Positions 1-9,805 are shown, counted from the first letter of the stretch. The stretch is DNA of 64,000 bases from Aeromonas veronii (GCA_041319085.1 CP101033.1:2692501-2756500), one strand, 5' to 3'. Translations and numbers: made by a program. The notes: a model not told the origin generated them from the letters alone.

Positions 1-1173
1 GCGCCGGAAGATGACGTGGTCACCAACTACGACATCAACGACTACAAGGATAAAACTGAGCTCACCTCCCAGAAGCTGCGCACCCTGCTACGTGCCAGCC
101 TGCGCTCCTATCGGGATATCCGCACCCTGGAGAGCAACCGCCAGGGGCTGGAGAAAGTCATTGAAGCCTCCAAGGGGATCTTTGAGAAGCGGGCCCTGCG
201 CCAATTTGTCGAAGGTGCCCAGGAGCAGCTAAGCGCCCTGCTCCACCTAGGGGAGACCCAGATCTATGACGTCAAGCAGTACGCCTATGAGGTGAGGGAT
301 CAAGTATTGGAGCCCCTGCTGCCGGGCCATCCCGCCATGCGCCTCACGGAAGCGCCGGAGATCTTGCGCCAGGCCATGAGCAAGCGCAGCAACGTCTACT
401 GCGACAACCAGATGGTGCTCTACTGCCAGAATCTTCGCCATCACCTGCTGTTCCACCTCGAGACCACTCGCCAGCTCAGCCAGATCGATACCGGCCTGCT
501 GAGGCTGTTTACCGAAAACATCATAGTGGCGCTGGAGAATATCCGGCTCAACGAGCTGCTCGCCGACAACCAGCGGGAGATCATCTACCGCATCGGCGAA
601 CTGGTCGAAACCCGCTCCAAAGAGTCAGGGCAGCACGTCAAACGGGTCGCGCTCTATACCGAACAGTTCTGCCAGCTGATGGGGATGAGCGAAGAGCAGA
701 GCGAGCTGGTGAAACGCGCCTCGCCACTGCACGACATTGGCAAGGTCGGTATTCCTGATGCCATCTTGCACAAGCCGGGCAAGCTGACGCAGGAAGAGTG
801 GGAGATCATGAAAACCCACGCCCAGCTCGGGCAAGATATGCTCTCCGGCAGCGATCTGGCGCTGTTTCAGATTGGTGCCACCATCGCCGGCAATCACCAT
901 GAGAAGTGGAATGGCAGTGGTTACCCCCGTGGCCTGAAGGGAATGGATATTCCGCTGGAGGGACGGATCGTGGCACTGGCCGATGTGTTCGATGCCCTGG
1001 GCTCGGATCGCTGCTACAAGAAGGCGTGGCCACTGGACAAGGTGCTGGCGCTGATTGAAGAGGAGAAGGGCCAACATTTCGATCCCCAGCTGGTCGAGCT
1101 GATGATGGCCAATCTGGACAAGTTTCTCGAGATCCGCGAGCAGAACAAGGATATCTATATCGGCGAACACTGA
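1..1173 (+). CDS. HD-GYP domain phosphodiesterase with DUF3369 (5' partial)
   Basis: The reading frame is open from base 1, so the gene starts upstream of the window. The visible part opens with a DUF3369-type region, which in this family lies behind an N-terminal response-regulator receiver domain that would be outside the window. The C-terminal third is an HD-GYP domain: the HDIGK motif is near 730-744 and the NHHEKWNGSGYP stretch near 892-927, so the metal-binding and GYP signatures are intact. HD-GYP proteins hydrolyse cyclic di-GMP, which links this one to motility and biofilm control. The gene ends 28 bp before a hairpin terminator shared with the convergent gene. Family assignment is firm; the signal sensed is unknown. 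Confidence 0.9.
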   Translation, partial: APEDDVVTNYDINDYKDKTELTSQKLRTLLRASLRSYRDIRTLESNRQGLEKVIEASKGIFEKRALRQFVEGAQEQLSALLHLGETQIYDVKQYAYEVRDQVLEPLLPGHPAMRLTEAPEILRQAMSKRSNVYCDNQMVLYCQNLRHHLLFHLETTRQLSQIDTGLLRLFTENIIVALENIRLNELLADNQREIIYRIGELVETRSKESGQHVKRVALYTEQFCQLMGMSEEQSELVKRASPLHDIGKVGIPDAILHKPGKLTQEEWEIMKTHAQLGQDMLSGSDLALFQIGATIAGNHHEKWNGSGYPRGLKGMDIPLEGRIVALADVFDALGSDRCYKKAWPLDKVLALIEEEKGQHFDPQLVELMMANLDKFLEIREQNKDIYIGEH

Positions 1174-1201
1174 TACCCGGTCTGTTCTGTTTATGAGCTC
1201 A

Positions 1202-1234
1202 AAAAAACCGCCCTGCTTATCAAGGCGGTTTTTT
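1202..1234. terminator. Bidirectional rho-independent terminator
   Basis: AAAAACCGCC pairs with GGCGGTTTTT around an 11-nt loop, with A and T tracts on both sides. It lies between two convergent genes and can end transcripts from either. Confidence 0.85.
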
Positions 1235-1266
1235 ATATCTGGCATCACGCCACTGCAGAACGAGGG

Positions 1267-2529
1267 TTACTGCTCCGGCAGATTGAGATCCAGCTTGGCG
1301 GCAGGTTGTCCGGCTTGCTGATTCTCGGCCTGCGCAGCGGCCAGAGCACGCTTCAGGGCACGCCGTTTTTGTATCACCACAAACCCGACGCCACCCAGCA
1401 CTACCAGCAGCGCACCACCAGCCAATGCCCAGATCAGCCAGCCCACCCCCTCCTCTGCCGGAGCCTCATGGGTCGCCTCGGCACTGAATGCCGGTACCAC
1501 CGCCGACACCACCTCTACAGGAGGCGGCGGTGGCGGAAAAACATTGAAGGTTTTCACCGGCAACTCGATTTTCAGCTCGCGGCCGAGGCGAGTGGTGCCA
1601 TAGAGGGTTGCTTTCACATCATGCTGACCGACCTCCTTGATGATAGAGAGATCGATATCAAGCTTGGGCTCGCTGGCGGTCTCGCTGAACTCGTAGAGGC
1701 CGCCCACATTGCTGGTCACACTCCCCTTGAGCACCACGGAGGCGGGATCCAGCTCATCACTGTCGATTTGCAGTGACAGCTTGGCACCCAGATCTGCCGA
1801 AGGCGGCGCCAAGTTATAGCTGAACGGGTAGGGGTAAAGCAGCACATCCTGATAACGGGCACGGGCGAACACCTGATTGCCCGTACTGAACATGGCGCGG
1901 TACTTGCCGCCGGGAATATCCTGAAGTGTCACTTCCGCCGTCATGATGCCATCGCCTGGCACTTCATCGAGCCCCTTGCCATCATCGCGATAGTGGCCAA
2001 GTACCTGATCCAGCACGACCTCTTGCTTTTCGGCATCGCTGAAAGATTGCAGCTTGACGGTCATGCCAAGGTCAGAAAGATAGTATTTATCTTTCGGCGG
2101 CTGGCCATTGATCAGCAACCACGCCTTGAGCTTGACCACCTCCCCCTGATAGAGCTGCATCGGCAGGGCGGCGATATCGAGCCGGATATCGGAGAGAATG
2201 CGCACCCGGTTATCGGGATCCACCTCGCCAATCGCCTGCCAGGGGCCCGGCATCGGATTGCGCAGGGTAATGAGATCGTGCTCCGGCAGCGCCAGCCAAC
2301 CCACGTCTGCGGATTTGACCTTGCCCACGTAAAGCTTGCTGCCATCGGGGCGAACCAGGATCACCGATGGGGTGCCCGGCTTGCGCTTGATAATGAAGGT
2401 GATCTCCTTCACGCCGTAATCGATGCGAAAGCGGTTATCCAGCAGTGGGATATCGGAAGGAGCAAATACCTCGGTCGCCGTCACCCCCAGCGAGAGCATC
2501 AGCAGCAGACCGGCACACCACTTGCTCAT
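1267..2529 (-). CDS. TIGR03503 family protein
   Basis: A 420-residue protein of unknown function found in Aeromonas and Vibrio relatives. It has an N-terminal signal peptide (hydrophobic LLLMLSLGV then TEVFA), a long beta-rich extracytoplasmic region, a proline-rich stretch, and one C-terminal transmembrane helix (WLIWALAGGALLVVLGGVGF) followed by a basic cytoplasmic tail. The frame allows a start at 2544, but the ATG at 2529 overlaps the dnaQ stop in an ATGA arrangement and begins directly before the signal peptide, so it is preferred. Translational coupling to dnaQ is likely. It is probably anchored in the inner membrane facing the periplasm; no enzymatic motif is recognisable. Confidence 0.8.
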   Translation of the reverse strand: MSKWCAGLLLMLSLGVTATEVFAPSDIPLLDNRFRIDYGVKEITFIIKRKPGTPSVILVRPDGSKLYVGKVKSADVGWLALPEHDLITLRNPMPGPWQAIGEVDPDNRVRILSDIRLDIAALPMQLYQGEVVKLKAWLLINGQPPKDKYYLSDLGMTVKLQSFSDAEKQEVVLDQVLGHYRDDGKGLDEVPGDGIMTAEVTLQDIPGGKYRAMFSTGNQVFARARYQDVLLYPYPFSYNLAPPSADLGAKLSLQIDSDELDPASVVLKGSVTSNVGGLYEFSETASEPKLDIDLSIIKEVGQHDVKATLYGTTRLGRELKIELPVKTFNVFPPPPPPVEVVSAVVPAFSAEATHEAPAEEGVGWLIWALAGGALLVVLGGVGFVVIQKRRALKRALAAAQAENQQAGQPAAKLDLNLPEQ

Positions 2530-3260
2530 TGCCGCCACAGACAACTTCCTCCCTTCTTCTGCACCAGATCCAGTCTCGCCTCGTGCAAAGCCTGAACCTC
2601 GGCACTGGCACGCACCACCTTGAGGGCGGGTCGGTTGCTCTCCAACCGGCGAATGCTGGTGTCCTGATTGCTTTCGCTTTCGTTGCTCTCGGTGGCCAGA
2701 TTGAGTTTGGTCTGGCCGCCGGTCATCAGCAGGTAGACGTCCGCCAGGATCTCCGCATCGAGCAAAGCCCCGTGCAGGGTACGGTGGGAGTTGTCGATAC
2801 CGTAGCGATCGCAGAGCACGTCAAGGTTGTTGCGCTTGCCGGGGAAGAGATCCCGCGCCATCGCCAGGGTATCTGTGATGGTACAGATATCCGCCGTCTT
2901 GAAGTTGAGTCCGAGCTTGCTGAACTCGTAGTCCATGAAGCTCACGTCAAACGGCGCATTGTGGGCAATCAGTTCGGCCCCCCGGATAAAGTCGAGGAAC
3001 TCGTCGGCTATCTGGCTAAAAGAGGGCTTGTCACGCAGAAACTCGTCGGTGATACCGTGCACCTGGATCGCTTCCGGGTCGACCAGACGATCAGGCTTGA
3101 TATAGACGTGATAGTGGTTACCGGTCAGCTTGCGGTTGATCACCTCCACACAGCCGATTTCGATAATGCGGTGCCCCAGATAGACAGGGCCGCCCGCCGT
3201 ATTCATACCTGTGGTTTCAGTATCCAGAATGATCTGGCGATTCAGTTGGGGTGTGTTCAT
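2526..3260 (-). CDS. dnaQ: DNA polymerase III epsilon subunit (3'-5' proofreading exonuclease)
   Basis: A 244-residue DEDD-family exonuclease. The Exo I motif DTETTG is near residue 13, the Exo II region (AHNAPFDVSFMD) near residue 100, and the Exo III region (HRTLHGALLDAE) near residue 160, so the catalytic acids and histidine are present. The C-terminal tail is the part that binds the alpha polymerase subunit in E. coli. It removes misincorporated bases in the replication holoenzyme. It is divergent from rnhA with an 80-bp gap, as in E. coli, and its stop overlaps the start of the next gene. Confidence 0.97.
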   Translation of the reverse strand: MNTPQLNRQIILDTETTGMNTAGGPVYLGHRIIEIGCVEVINRKLTGNHYHVYIKPDRLVDPEAIQVHGITDEFLRDKPSFSQIADEFLDFIRGAELIAHNAPFDVSFMDYEFSKLGLNFKTADICTITDTLAMARDLFPGKRNNLDVLCDRYGIDNSHRTLHGALLDAEILADVYLLMTGGQTKLNLATESNESESNQDTSIRRLESNRPALKVVRASAEVQALHEARLDLVQKKGGSCLWRQ

Positions 3261-3314
3261 GATCCAATCTATGTCAAACTTCGGCTTTACTTACTCGCTA
3301 GTTTACCCCAAGCC

Positions 3315-3360
3315 TCATGCTAAAACAGATTGATTGCTCATGTTAAAACAGATTGATGTC
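3315..3360 (+). repeat. 23-bp tandem duplication of the rnhA start region
   Basis: TCATGCTAAAACAGATTGAT (from 3315) is repeated as TCATGTTAAAACAGATTGAT (from 3338). The two 23-bp copies match at 20 positions. Both contain an ATG followed by codons for Leu-Lys-Gln-Ile-Asp, but the upstream one (3317) is out of frame with rnhA and stops after nine codons, overlapping the real start. Confidence 0.8.
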
Positions 3361-3804
3361 TATACCGACGGCTCCTGCCTCGGCAATCCGGGCCCGGGTG
3401 GTTACGGGGCCGTGATGGTCTACGGCAAGCACCGCAAAGAGATTTCCGCCGGATTCAAGTTGACCACCAATAACCGGATGGAGCTGATGGCCGCCATCAT
3501 GGGGCTGCGCACCCTCAACGAACCGTGCAAGGTGCGCCTCACCACTGACAGCCAGTATGTCCGCCAGGGGATCACCCAGTGGATCATCGGCTGGAAGAAG
3601 AAAGGGTGGATGACCGCCAACCGTCAGCCGGTCAAAAACGTCGATCTCTGGAAGGAGCTGGATGCGGAAGTGGGTCGCCACCAGATTGAGTGGCTCTGGG
3701 TGAAGGGTCACTCCGGCCACCCGGAGAACGAACGGTGCGACGAGCTGGCCAGAGAGGCCGCCTGCGGCAAGGATCTGGCCGAGGATACCGGCTACCAGCC
3801 CTGA
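3340..3804 (+). CDS. rnhA: Ribonuclease HI
   Basis: A 154-residue type 1 RNase H that cleaves the RNA strand of RNA-DNA hybrids (R-loops, primers). The opening [20 protein letters not shown] carries the first catalytic aspartate; NRMELMAA supplies the glutamate, TDSQYV the second aspartate, and [17 protein letters not shown] the conserved histidine and last aspartate. A TTG at 3334 is in frame, but ATG 3340 gives the length and N-terminus of the E. coli enzyme. Its last 13 bases overlap the 3' end of the convergent methyltransferase gene. Confidence 0.97.
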   Translation: MLKQIDVYTDGSCLGNPGPGGYGAVMVYGKHRKEISAGFKLTTNNRMELMAAIMGLRTLNEPCKVRLTTDSQYVRQGITQWIIGWKKKGWMTANRQPVKNVDLWKELDAEVGRHQIEWLWVKGHSGHPENERCDELAREAACGKDLAEDTGYQP

Positions 3805-4526
3805 CGGGCCATTCCCGGTGTGGCAAGGGACTTTGGCAGTTGCCAGCGCCGCCGCACCGGGATCAGTGGAAAGCGTCGTTTACGGGCAGCAATCACGTAT
3901 ACCGACGCAAATGCCCTGCAATAATCCCGCCCGATACTCTCCCGCCACCAGCTGTGCCAGCTCTGTTTCCCCATAAACGAGTAGCCAAAACGCTCGTCGA
4001 ACATCACCTCGCATCCCAGCAGATGCAGCCAGTCCGTCACCCGCCCCGGGGTAAACATCCGTGCCGACCAGGGCATTCTGCGCCGCAAGAACGGCACACA
4101 GTGACCGATCCCGACCAGACTCATGGGGTTATAACCACTGATGATCAGCCAGCCATCATCGGTCAACACTCTTTCGGCTTCGCGCAACACCTGATGGGGA
4201 TCGGCAGAGAAATCGAGGCAGTGAGCCAGCAGGCAGGCATCGACGCTGCCGGTCCGCACCGGCAGATCGAGGGGATCGCCATACATGTCGAGCAACCGCC
4301 CGCCAGGGGCGACCCCGATCTGGTGACGAATGGAGGAGCGTTTGCAGGAGAGTTCAGCGCTCAGGGCGCCAATTTTCAGCAGATGATAGCCAAACAGATT
4401 GGGGCACCAGTTGTCGAGCCGATCCTGGATCTCGGCCGCCATCCAGTCCCCCATAGGCAATGCAGCCCAGCTGGTCGGGATCTCGATTTGTTGTTCGGTA
4501 CGTGCCACCTGCATAATAGGGCTCAA
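3792..4526 (-). CDS. Class I SAM-dependent methyltransferase (YafS-like)
   Basis: A 244-residue protein resembling E. coli YafS, which sits in the same place between rnhA and gloB. A SAM-binding fold is suggested by the [21 protein letters not shown] region and the following [26 protein letters not shown] helix. The central part matches the Methyltransf_11 pattern with a downstream HCLDFSxDP motif. The substrate is not known. It is convergent with rnhA (13-bp overlap) and divergent from gloB with a 60-bp shared promoter region. Confidence 0.8.
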   Translation of the reverse strand: MSPIMQVARTEQQIEIPTSWAALPMGDWMAAEIQDRLDNWCPNLFGYHLLKIGALSAELSCKRSSIRHQIGVAPGGRLLDMYGDPLDLPVRTGSVDACLLAHCLDFSADPHQVLREAERVLTDDGWLIISGYNPMSLVGIGHCVPFLRRRMPWSARMFTPGRVTDWLHLLGCEVMFDERFGYSFMGKQSWHSWWRESIGRDYCRAFASVYVIAARKRRFPLIPVRRRWQLPKSLATPGMARQGW

Positions 4527-4586
4527 CTCGGGGTTTCGAACGCCATCCTGTTATATAAGATACCCTCCCTAAAGAGAAGCAGACTC

Positions 4587-5351
4587 ATGTATCCAGTGAT
4601 CACAGTTCCAGCCTTTAATGACAACTACATCTGGTTGATCCGCCACGAAAATCACTGTCTGGTGGTCGACCCGGGCGATGCGGCCCCCGTGCTGGAGCGG
4701 CTCGAGGCATTGGGGCTGGTGCTCGATGCCATCCTGCTGACCCATCACCATCACGACCATGTCGGGGGTGTCACCGACCTGCTTACCCACTTCCCCCACG
4801 CCCGGCTCTACGGCCCCAAACTGGATCCGATGCCGGATCACCACGGTCAGTGGCTGGAAGATGGCGATCAGATCAACTGGCACGGCCTCGCCCTCGAGGT
4901 GATCCATGTGCCCGGCCACACCCGCGGCCACATCGCCTACCATGGCAACGGCATGCTGTTTTGTGGCGACACCCTCTTCTCGGCCGGTTGTGGCCGCCTG
5001 TTTGAAGGGACGCCGGAGCAGATGTACCACTCGTTGCAACGACTCGCCGCCCTGCCCGATGAGACCCTCATTTATTGTGCCCATGAGTACACCCTCTCCA
5101 ACCTGCGCTTTGCCTATGCGGTCGAGCCGGACAACCCGGCGATCCGCCGCCAGATCGGGCTGATCAGCAAACTGCGACAACAAGGGCTGCCAAGTCTGCC
5201 AACCCAGCTGGGTGACGAGCGCACTTTCAACATTTTTCTGCGCTGCGAACAGGATTCAGTGAAATTTTCCGCTGAAAAGCATGGGCTAAAATGCGTGGAA
5301 AATCCGGTAGATACCTTCACCATTCTGCGTCAGTGGAAGGACGTTTTTTGA
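4587..5351 (+). CDS. gloB: Hydroxyacylglutathione hydrolase (glyoxalase II)
   Basis: A 254-residue metallo-beta-lactamase fold hydrolase that converts S-D-lactoylglutathione to D-lactate and glutathione, the second step of methylglyoxal detoxification. The THHHHDHVGG motif near residue 53 is the binuclear metal site; VPGHTRGH, GDTLFSAGCGR and the YCAHEYT stretch supply the other ligands and substrate contacts. The C-terminal region (GDERTFNIFLRCE) is typical of GloB. The ATG at 4587 gives the usual family length; the frame is open far upstream but that extension is antisense to the methyltransferase gene. Confidence 0.96.
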   Translation: MYPVITVPAFNDNYIWLIRHENHCLVVDPGDAAPVLERLEALGLVLDAILLTHHHHDHVGGVTDLLTHFPHARLYGPKLDPMPDHHGQWLEDGDQINWHGLALEVIHVPGHTRGHIAYHGNGMLFCGDTLFSAGCGRLFEGTPEQMYHSLQRLAALPDETLIYCAHEYTLSNLRFAYAVEPDNPAIRRQIGLISKLRQQGLPSLPTQLGDERTFNIFLRCEQDSVKFSAEKHGLKCVENPVDTFTILRQWKDVF

Positions 5352-5421
5352 ACAAACCTTGATCAGGCGGCCATTGCCCCTTATGATGCGGGCTGTTTTT
5401 CCTAAAAATGACCGGAACGAG

Positions 5422-6975
5422 ATGAAGGTACGAACGGCCTTATTGGCAGCGCTGTTGCTCAGCGGCTGCCAAAACCTGAGCCATCAGGATGACCGGGCGC
5501 TAACGGCAATCGAGCCGATCAAGTCCCCCCAGGTCAAGAAAAAAGCGCATAAAAAACACTCTTCCCATTTCCTGTTTGGCGATGAACAGCTGGACGAAAT
5601 GGAAGATACGGACAATCTGTGGGTTCGCATCAGCGATGATATGCAGTTGGAAACCCCGGATAATGCCCGCATCCGCCAACAACGAGAGTGGCTGTTGCGT
5701 AATGATAAGCATCTGGCGACCATTGCCAGCCGGGCTGAACCCTACCTCTATCTGATGGTAGAGGAGATAGAACGGCGTGAGCTGCCAATGGAGCTTATTA
5801 CTGTCCCGATGATCGAAAGCATGTTTGATCCTCATGCCCGATCCCGCAGCAATGCGGTTGGACTCTGGCAGTTTGTCCCCGCCACAGGCAAGAACTTCGG
5901 TCTGCGCCACGACAACTGGTATGACGGACGGCGCGACGTACTGGCCTCCACCAATGCGGCGCTCGACTATCTGGAGTACCTGAACCGCTTCTTTGACGGT
6001 GATTGGATGCAAACGCTGGCCGCCTACAATGCGGGTGAAGGTAGGGTGCGCAACGCCATCCAGCGTAACCAGCGCGCAGGCAAACCGACCGACTACTGGT
6101 CGCTCGATCTGCCCCGCGAAACCCGGATGTATGTGCCGAAGATCCTCGCCATGGCTGACATGATCAGCAATGCCGACAAGTACAACGTCCAGTTGCCAGT
6201 GCTTGCCAACGAGCCGAAGCTACGGGTGGTGGAGACCGGCAGCCAGATCGATCTGAACGTGGCCGCCCAACTGGCGGGACTGCGCACGTCACAGCTCAAG
6301 GAGGTCAATCCGGCCCTGAGCCGTGGCGTTATGTCGCCTCGTGGCCCTTACCGCCTGCTGGTACCGGTGGAGTACGCCGATACCCTGGAGCTGGCACTGG
6401 CCGATCTGCCCAAGAGCGAACGTATTCGTGCCCGATCTTATCAGGTCACCCGTGGTGATACCCTGTCGCGAATCGCCCAGAATCACGGCGTCAGCGTGAG
6501 CGAACTGCAACTGGCCAACAATCTGCGCAGCAACAGCCTGCAGCACGGTCAGCAACTGGTGATCCCGACCCGTGGTCAGGCCAGCAGCAAGGCAAGCACC
6601 GCCAGCAAACCGCAGCAACTGGCCAGCCGTGGCAGCAGCCAGAAGGCCAAGATCAGTTACAAGGTGCGCTCAGGTGATAACCTGTGGAGCATCAGCCAGG
6701 CACACGGCATCTCCCATGCCGAGCTGGCCAAGTGGAACGGTCTGAACGCCAAATCGGCGCTCAAGCCGGGCATGAAGCTGGTGGTCTATCCCAAGCATGG
6801 GAAGAAGAACGACAAATCGATGGTGTATCAGGTTCGCCGTGGCGACTCCATCTCCTCCATCGCGGCTCGCTTCCAGGTAGCCATCAACGATGTGATGCGC
6901 TGGAACCAGCTGGATAAAGGGGATTACCTCAAGCCCGGTCAGGAGCTGACCCTGTTTGTGAAGAACAACAGCTAA
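5422..6975 (+). CDS. mltD: Membrane-bound lytic murein transglycosylase D
   Basis: A 517-residue lipoprotein that cleaves peptidoglycan glycan strands to 1,6-anhydro ends. It starts with a lipoprotein signal ending in the lipobox LLLSGC. The SLT domain follows, with ELITVPMIESMFDPHARSRS carrying the catalytic glutamate and AAYNAGEGRVRNAI the AYNAG motif. The C-terminal half has three LysM peptidoglycan-binding repeats (around residues 345-390, 415-460 and 470-515). The ATG at 5422 is chosen because it directly precedes the signal peptide and follows a GGAACGAG ribosome binding site. It lies next to gloB, as in E. coli. Confidence 0.95.
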   Translation: MKVRTALLAALLLSGCQNLSHQDDRALTAIEPIKSPQVKKKAHKKHSSHFLFGDEQLDEMEDTDNLWVRISDDMQLETPDNARIRQQREWLLRNDKHLATIASRAEPYLYLMVEEIERRELPMELITVPMIESMFDPHARSRSNAVGLWQFVPATGKNFGLRHDNWYDGRRDVLASTNAALDYLEYLNRFFDGDWMQTLAAYNAGEGRVRNAIQRNQRAGKPTDYWSLDLPRETRMYVPKILAMADMISNADKYNVQLPVLANEPKLRVVETGSQIDLNVAAQLAGLRTSQLKEVNPALSRGVMSPRGPYRLLVPVEYADTLELALADLPKSERIRARSYQVTRGDTLSRIAQNHGVSVSELQLANNLRSNSLQHGQQLVIPTRGQASSKASTASKPQQLASRGSSQKAKISYKVRSGDNLWSISQAHGISHAELAKWNGLNAKSALKPGMKLVVYPKHGKKNDKSMVYQVRRGDSISSIAARFQVAINDVMRWNQLDKGDYLKPGQELTLFVKNNS

Positions 6976-6998
6976 GCCTCACCGCTTGAACCCGATAC

Positions 6999-7036
6999 AA
7001 AACGGGGCCAGTCAAATGACTGGCCCCGTTTTTTTT
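6999..7036 (+). terminator. Rho-independent terminator after mltD
   Basis: A 16-bp perfect stem (AAAACGGGGCCAGTCA with its complement) and a 2-nt loop are followed by a run of eight T. One of the strongest hairpins in the window. Confidence 0.93.
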
Positions 7037-7327
7037 GTCTCGGTTATCCGAACATCAAGGCAGACATCGGCACCCTGCCCGCCCTGTTCCTGCTGGCTGA
7101 GCCGCAAAAGGTGAAGGACACCATGCAGGGCTTTGCCCTGACGATGACGCTCGACCAAACGCGCCGTACCGTTCCCTCTCACGCGTTATCAACAATTGAC
7201 AGCACGCCACACGGCGTGCCGTCGTTCATCTCCCCTTTCGCTTGCGCCTCTCGGCGCCGACGCCATCTTTTGTTATGATCTACAGCAACTTAAATTCAGC
7301 CACACGGCTAGCAAGACGAGGTCAGCA
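7037..7327. other. Intergenic stretch between mltD and mtnN
   Basis: About 290 bp. One frame of the + strand stays open through the first 200 bases (residues such as NIKADIGTLPALFLLAEPQK) and could be a decayed gene end, but I do not recognise it. The last 100 bases should hold the mtnN promoter (TTGTTATGAT-like sequence near 7270-7280). Confidence 0.4.
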
Positions 7328-8020
7328 ATGAAAGTAGGAATTATCGGCGCCATGGAGCAAGAAGTAGCCCTGCTGCGCAGCCAGATGAGCAACCCCACCA
7401 CCCTGCAACTGGGCGGCTGCGAGTTCTATCAAGGGATGCTGGCAGGCAAAGAGGTAATCCTGACCCGCTCCGGCATCGGTAAGGTCGCCGCCAGCGTAGC
7501 CACCAGCCTGCTGCTGGAAAAATTCGCCCCCGACTGCGTCATCAATACCGGCTCTGCAGGCGGCTTTGCCCAGGACCTGCACATCGGTGATGTGGTGATC
7601 GCCAGTGAGATGCGTTTCCACGATGTGGACGTGACCGCCTTTGGTTACGAGATGGGCCAGATGGCACAGCAACCCGCCGCCTTCCCCTGCGACGAGCAGC
7701 TCATCGCGGTCGCTCAGGATTGCATCGCCGAGCAGGGCCAGCACCAGACCAAAGTTGGCCTTATCTGCACCGGCGATCAGTTCATGTGCAAACCGGACGC
7801 CATCGCCAAGGCTCGCGCCGACTTCCCGCAGATGCTGGCGGTTGAGATGGAAGGTGCCGCCATCGGTCAGGTGTGCCACATGTTCAAAGTGCCCTATCTG
7901 GTGGTGCGCGCCATGTCCGATATCGCTGGCAAGGAACAGGTTGAATCCTTCGACGCCTTTATCGAGGTGGCCGGTAAACACTCCGCCGAAGTGATCATCA
8001 AGATGCTCGGCAAGCTGTGA
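7328..8020 (+). CDS. mtnN: 5'-methylthioadenosine/S-adenosylhomocysteine nucleosidase
   Basis: A 230-residue enzyme that removes adenine from methylthioadenosine, S-adenosylhomocysteine and 5'-deoxyadenosine, recycling SAM by-products and feeding autoinducer-2 synthesis. [16 protein letters not shown] at the N-terminus, NTGSAGGF and the [12 protein letters not shown] stretch with the purine-binding glutamate are family signatures; MSDIAG carries the catalytic aspartate. The ATG at 7328 matches the normal length (E. coli 232). It is the first gene of a three-gene cluster with cobD and btuF, the same order as in related gammaproteobacteria. Confidence 0.96.
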   Translation: MKVGIIGAMEQEVALLRSQMSNPTTLQLGGCEFYQGMLAGKEVILTRSGIGKVAASVATSLLLEKFAPDCVINTGSAGGFAQDLHIGDVVIASEMRFHDVDVTAFGYEMGQMAQQPAAFPCDEQLIAVAQDCIAEQGQHQTKVGLICTGDQFMCKPDAIAKARADFPQMLAVEMEGAAIGQVCHMFKVPYLVVRAMSDIAGKEQVESFDAFIEVAGKHSAEVIIKMLGKL

Positions 8021-8979
8021 TCGAAACAGGTTCGCTTGGTTTGATGGCCGATGCCCTCCTCTCGACAACGGCGGCCATTCTGGTGGGGGCAGCCCTGCTG
8101 GAGGCGGTGATCCCGTGGCCATTCCATCTGCGTCTTTCGGCCGTCACGCCCTTGCTGACCCGGCTGGGGCACAAGGTGCACAGAGCCGATGGCACGCCAC
8201 GCCAGCAGCTGCAAGCAGGTATGCTGGCGATGCTGGTGGTATGGGTACCCTGCGCCGCCGGGCTCTGGTCGTTGCGCAATCTGGCATTGAGCGAGCCGCT
8301 GTTTGACCTGCTGTTTCTGCTGTTGATGATCGAATCCCGTCCGCTGCGCGAACTCGCCCATGCCACCCGCTCGCTTGCCACGCAGGAGACCCTGCCGCTG
8401 GCGAGATTGCAGGCGGCTCCCTGGCTCAAACGGGAGACCGGCAAACTCTCGGCCATGGGGCTCGCCAAAGCAGTGACCGAGAGCTGCGCCCTGCGTCTGG
8501 TCGGCCAATGGGCTGGCCCGCTGCTGGGGTACGCCCTCGCCGGGGTACAGGGCGCCCTGCTCTGGCGGCTGACCCAGCTGATGAGCCAAGGCTGGAGCAT
8601 GAAGGATCCCGCCTTTGGCTATTTTGGACGTGCCGCCAGCGCCCTCTATCAGGGGCTCAATGCCCCCACCATCCTGTTGCTGGGGCTGCCGCTCCTGCTA
8701 CCACGGCTCAAGCAGGCTGCTCAACGGCTGCGAAGCGGTGCGCTCTGGCCCTATCCCGCCATGGGGATGCTGTTGACACTACTGTCTGACAAGTGCCGGA
8801 TCCGCCTTGGTGGCCCTCGCTACTATCAGGGGGCTCTGCAGCGCTGGCCAGTCATCGGCACTGGAGCTGAACCAGATTGCGAGACACCGTGCAAGGTACT
8901 CAATATTTTGCAAGCAATGGGCTGGGGCTGGTTGATACTGGCGCTGCTTGTCACTGTGGCGGGGTTATTTCATGGTTAG
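8017..8979 (+). CDS. CobD/CbiB family cobalamin biosynthesis protein
   Basis: A 320-residue inner-membrane protein of the CobD/CbiB family, whose members attach the aminopropanol arm to adenosylcobyric acid. Several hydrophobic helices are visible, and the [21 protein letters not shown] and [20 protein letters not shown] regions fit the family. The GTG at 8017 overlaps the mtnN stop (GTGA); ATG 8044 is an alternative. Its position before btuF suggests a part in salvaging imported cobinamide, but divergent homologues at this locus are poorly characterised, so the exact reaction is inferred. Confidence 0.8.
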   Translation: MIETGSLGLMADALLSTTAAILVGAALLEAVIPWPFHLRLSAVTPLLTRLGHKVHRADGTPRQQLQAGMLAMLVVWVPCAAGLWSLRNLALSEPLFDLLFLLLMIESRPLRELAHATRSLATQETLPLARLQAAPWLKRETGKLSAMGLAKAVTESCALRLVGQWAGPLLGYALAGVQGALLWRLTQLMSQGWSMKDPAFGYFGRAASALYQGLNAPTILLLGLPLLLPRLKQAAQRLRSGALWPYPAMGMLLTLLSDKCRIRLGGPRYYQGALQRWPVIGTGAEPDCETPCKVLNILQAMGWGWLILALLVTVAGLFHG

Positions 8980-9805
8980 ATGGTTGCGATTGCTTATCTG
9001 GCTGCCCTGCGCAGTGCTGGCCTGGTTACCCGGTGCCCTGATTGCCGCTACCCCAAACCGGGTGGTGAGCGTGGTGCCCCATCTGACCGAGCTGCTTTAT
9101 GACATCGGTGCCGGTGACAAGCTGGTAGCTGTTGATGATGCCTCCGACTATCCCGCCGAGGTGAAAAGCAAGCCCAAGGTGGCCAATTATCGCAGCATCA
9201 ATATCGAAGCGCTGCTGGCACAAAAACCGGACCTGATCCTGGGCTGGCGCTCGGCCCAGTCACGCATGCTGGCACCGCTGGAGCAGCTGGGTATCCCAGT
9301 TTTCTACTCGGAACCTACCGATTTTGCCTCGCTAGCTAACGAGATGCGGGCGCTGGGAAAATTGCTGGGTGTTGAGAAGAGTGCCAACGAAGCCGCCGAT
9401 CGCTATCTGGCGCGCCTGCATGACCTGCAACAGCGTTATGGCCAGCCAACCGGCGTCAAGGTGTTCTACCAGCTCTGGTACCCGCCGCTCACCAGCGTCA
9501 GTGGTCAAGCCTGGCCTGCGCAGGCCATCGCGCTCTGCGGCGGGATCAACGTCATGGCGAATGCCAAGACCCCCTACCCGCAAGTGGACATGGAGCAGGT
9601 GATCAGAGCCAACCCCGCGCTGATCCTGGCAGGGAGTCAAGATCCTGACGCCCTGCGACACTGGCAGAAGTGGCCCAATGTGGATGCCGTACAGCATCAG
9701 CGACTCGATTTGATCAACCCGGATGAGCTGCACCGCTTTACCCCAAGAGCCCTCAATGCGGTGGAACAGGTATGCCGAGCCATTGTTCAACGCGACAGCA
9801 AGTAG
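8972..9805 (+). CDS. btuF: Vitamin B12 ABC transporter periplasmic binding protein
   Basis: A 277-residue helical-backbone binding protein that captures cobalamin in the periplasm and delivers it to BtuC2D2. An N-terminal signal peptide (LLIWLPCAVLAWLPGALIA) is followed by TPNRVVSVVPHLTELLYDIGAGDKLV, typical of the first lobe; later NVMANAKTPYPQVDMEQVI and NPDELHRFTPRAL are BtuF-like. The ATG at 8972 overlaps the cobD stop by 8 bases. Its membrane and ATPase partners are 25 kb away at 33.9-35.8 kb. Confidence 0.9.
   Translation: MVRWLRLLIWLPCAVLAWLPGALIAATPNRVVSVVPHLTELLYDIGAGDKLVAVDDASDYPAEVKSKPKVANYRSINIEALLAQKPDLILGWRSAQSRMLAPLEQLGIPVFYSEPTDFASLANEMRALGKLLGVEKSANEAADRYLARLHDLQQRYGQPTGVKVFYQLWYPPLTSVSGQAWPAQAIALCGGINVMANAKTPYPQVDMEQVIRANPALILAGSQDPDALRHWQKWPNVDAVQHQRLDLINPDELHRFTPRALNAVEQVCRAIVQRDSK

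Noticed and set aside
7037-7260. Coding remnant between mltD and mtnN
   Set aside because: One frame is open but I cannot match it to any family; it may be chance.
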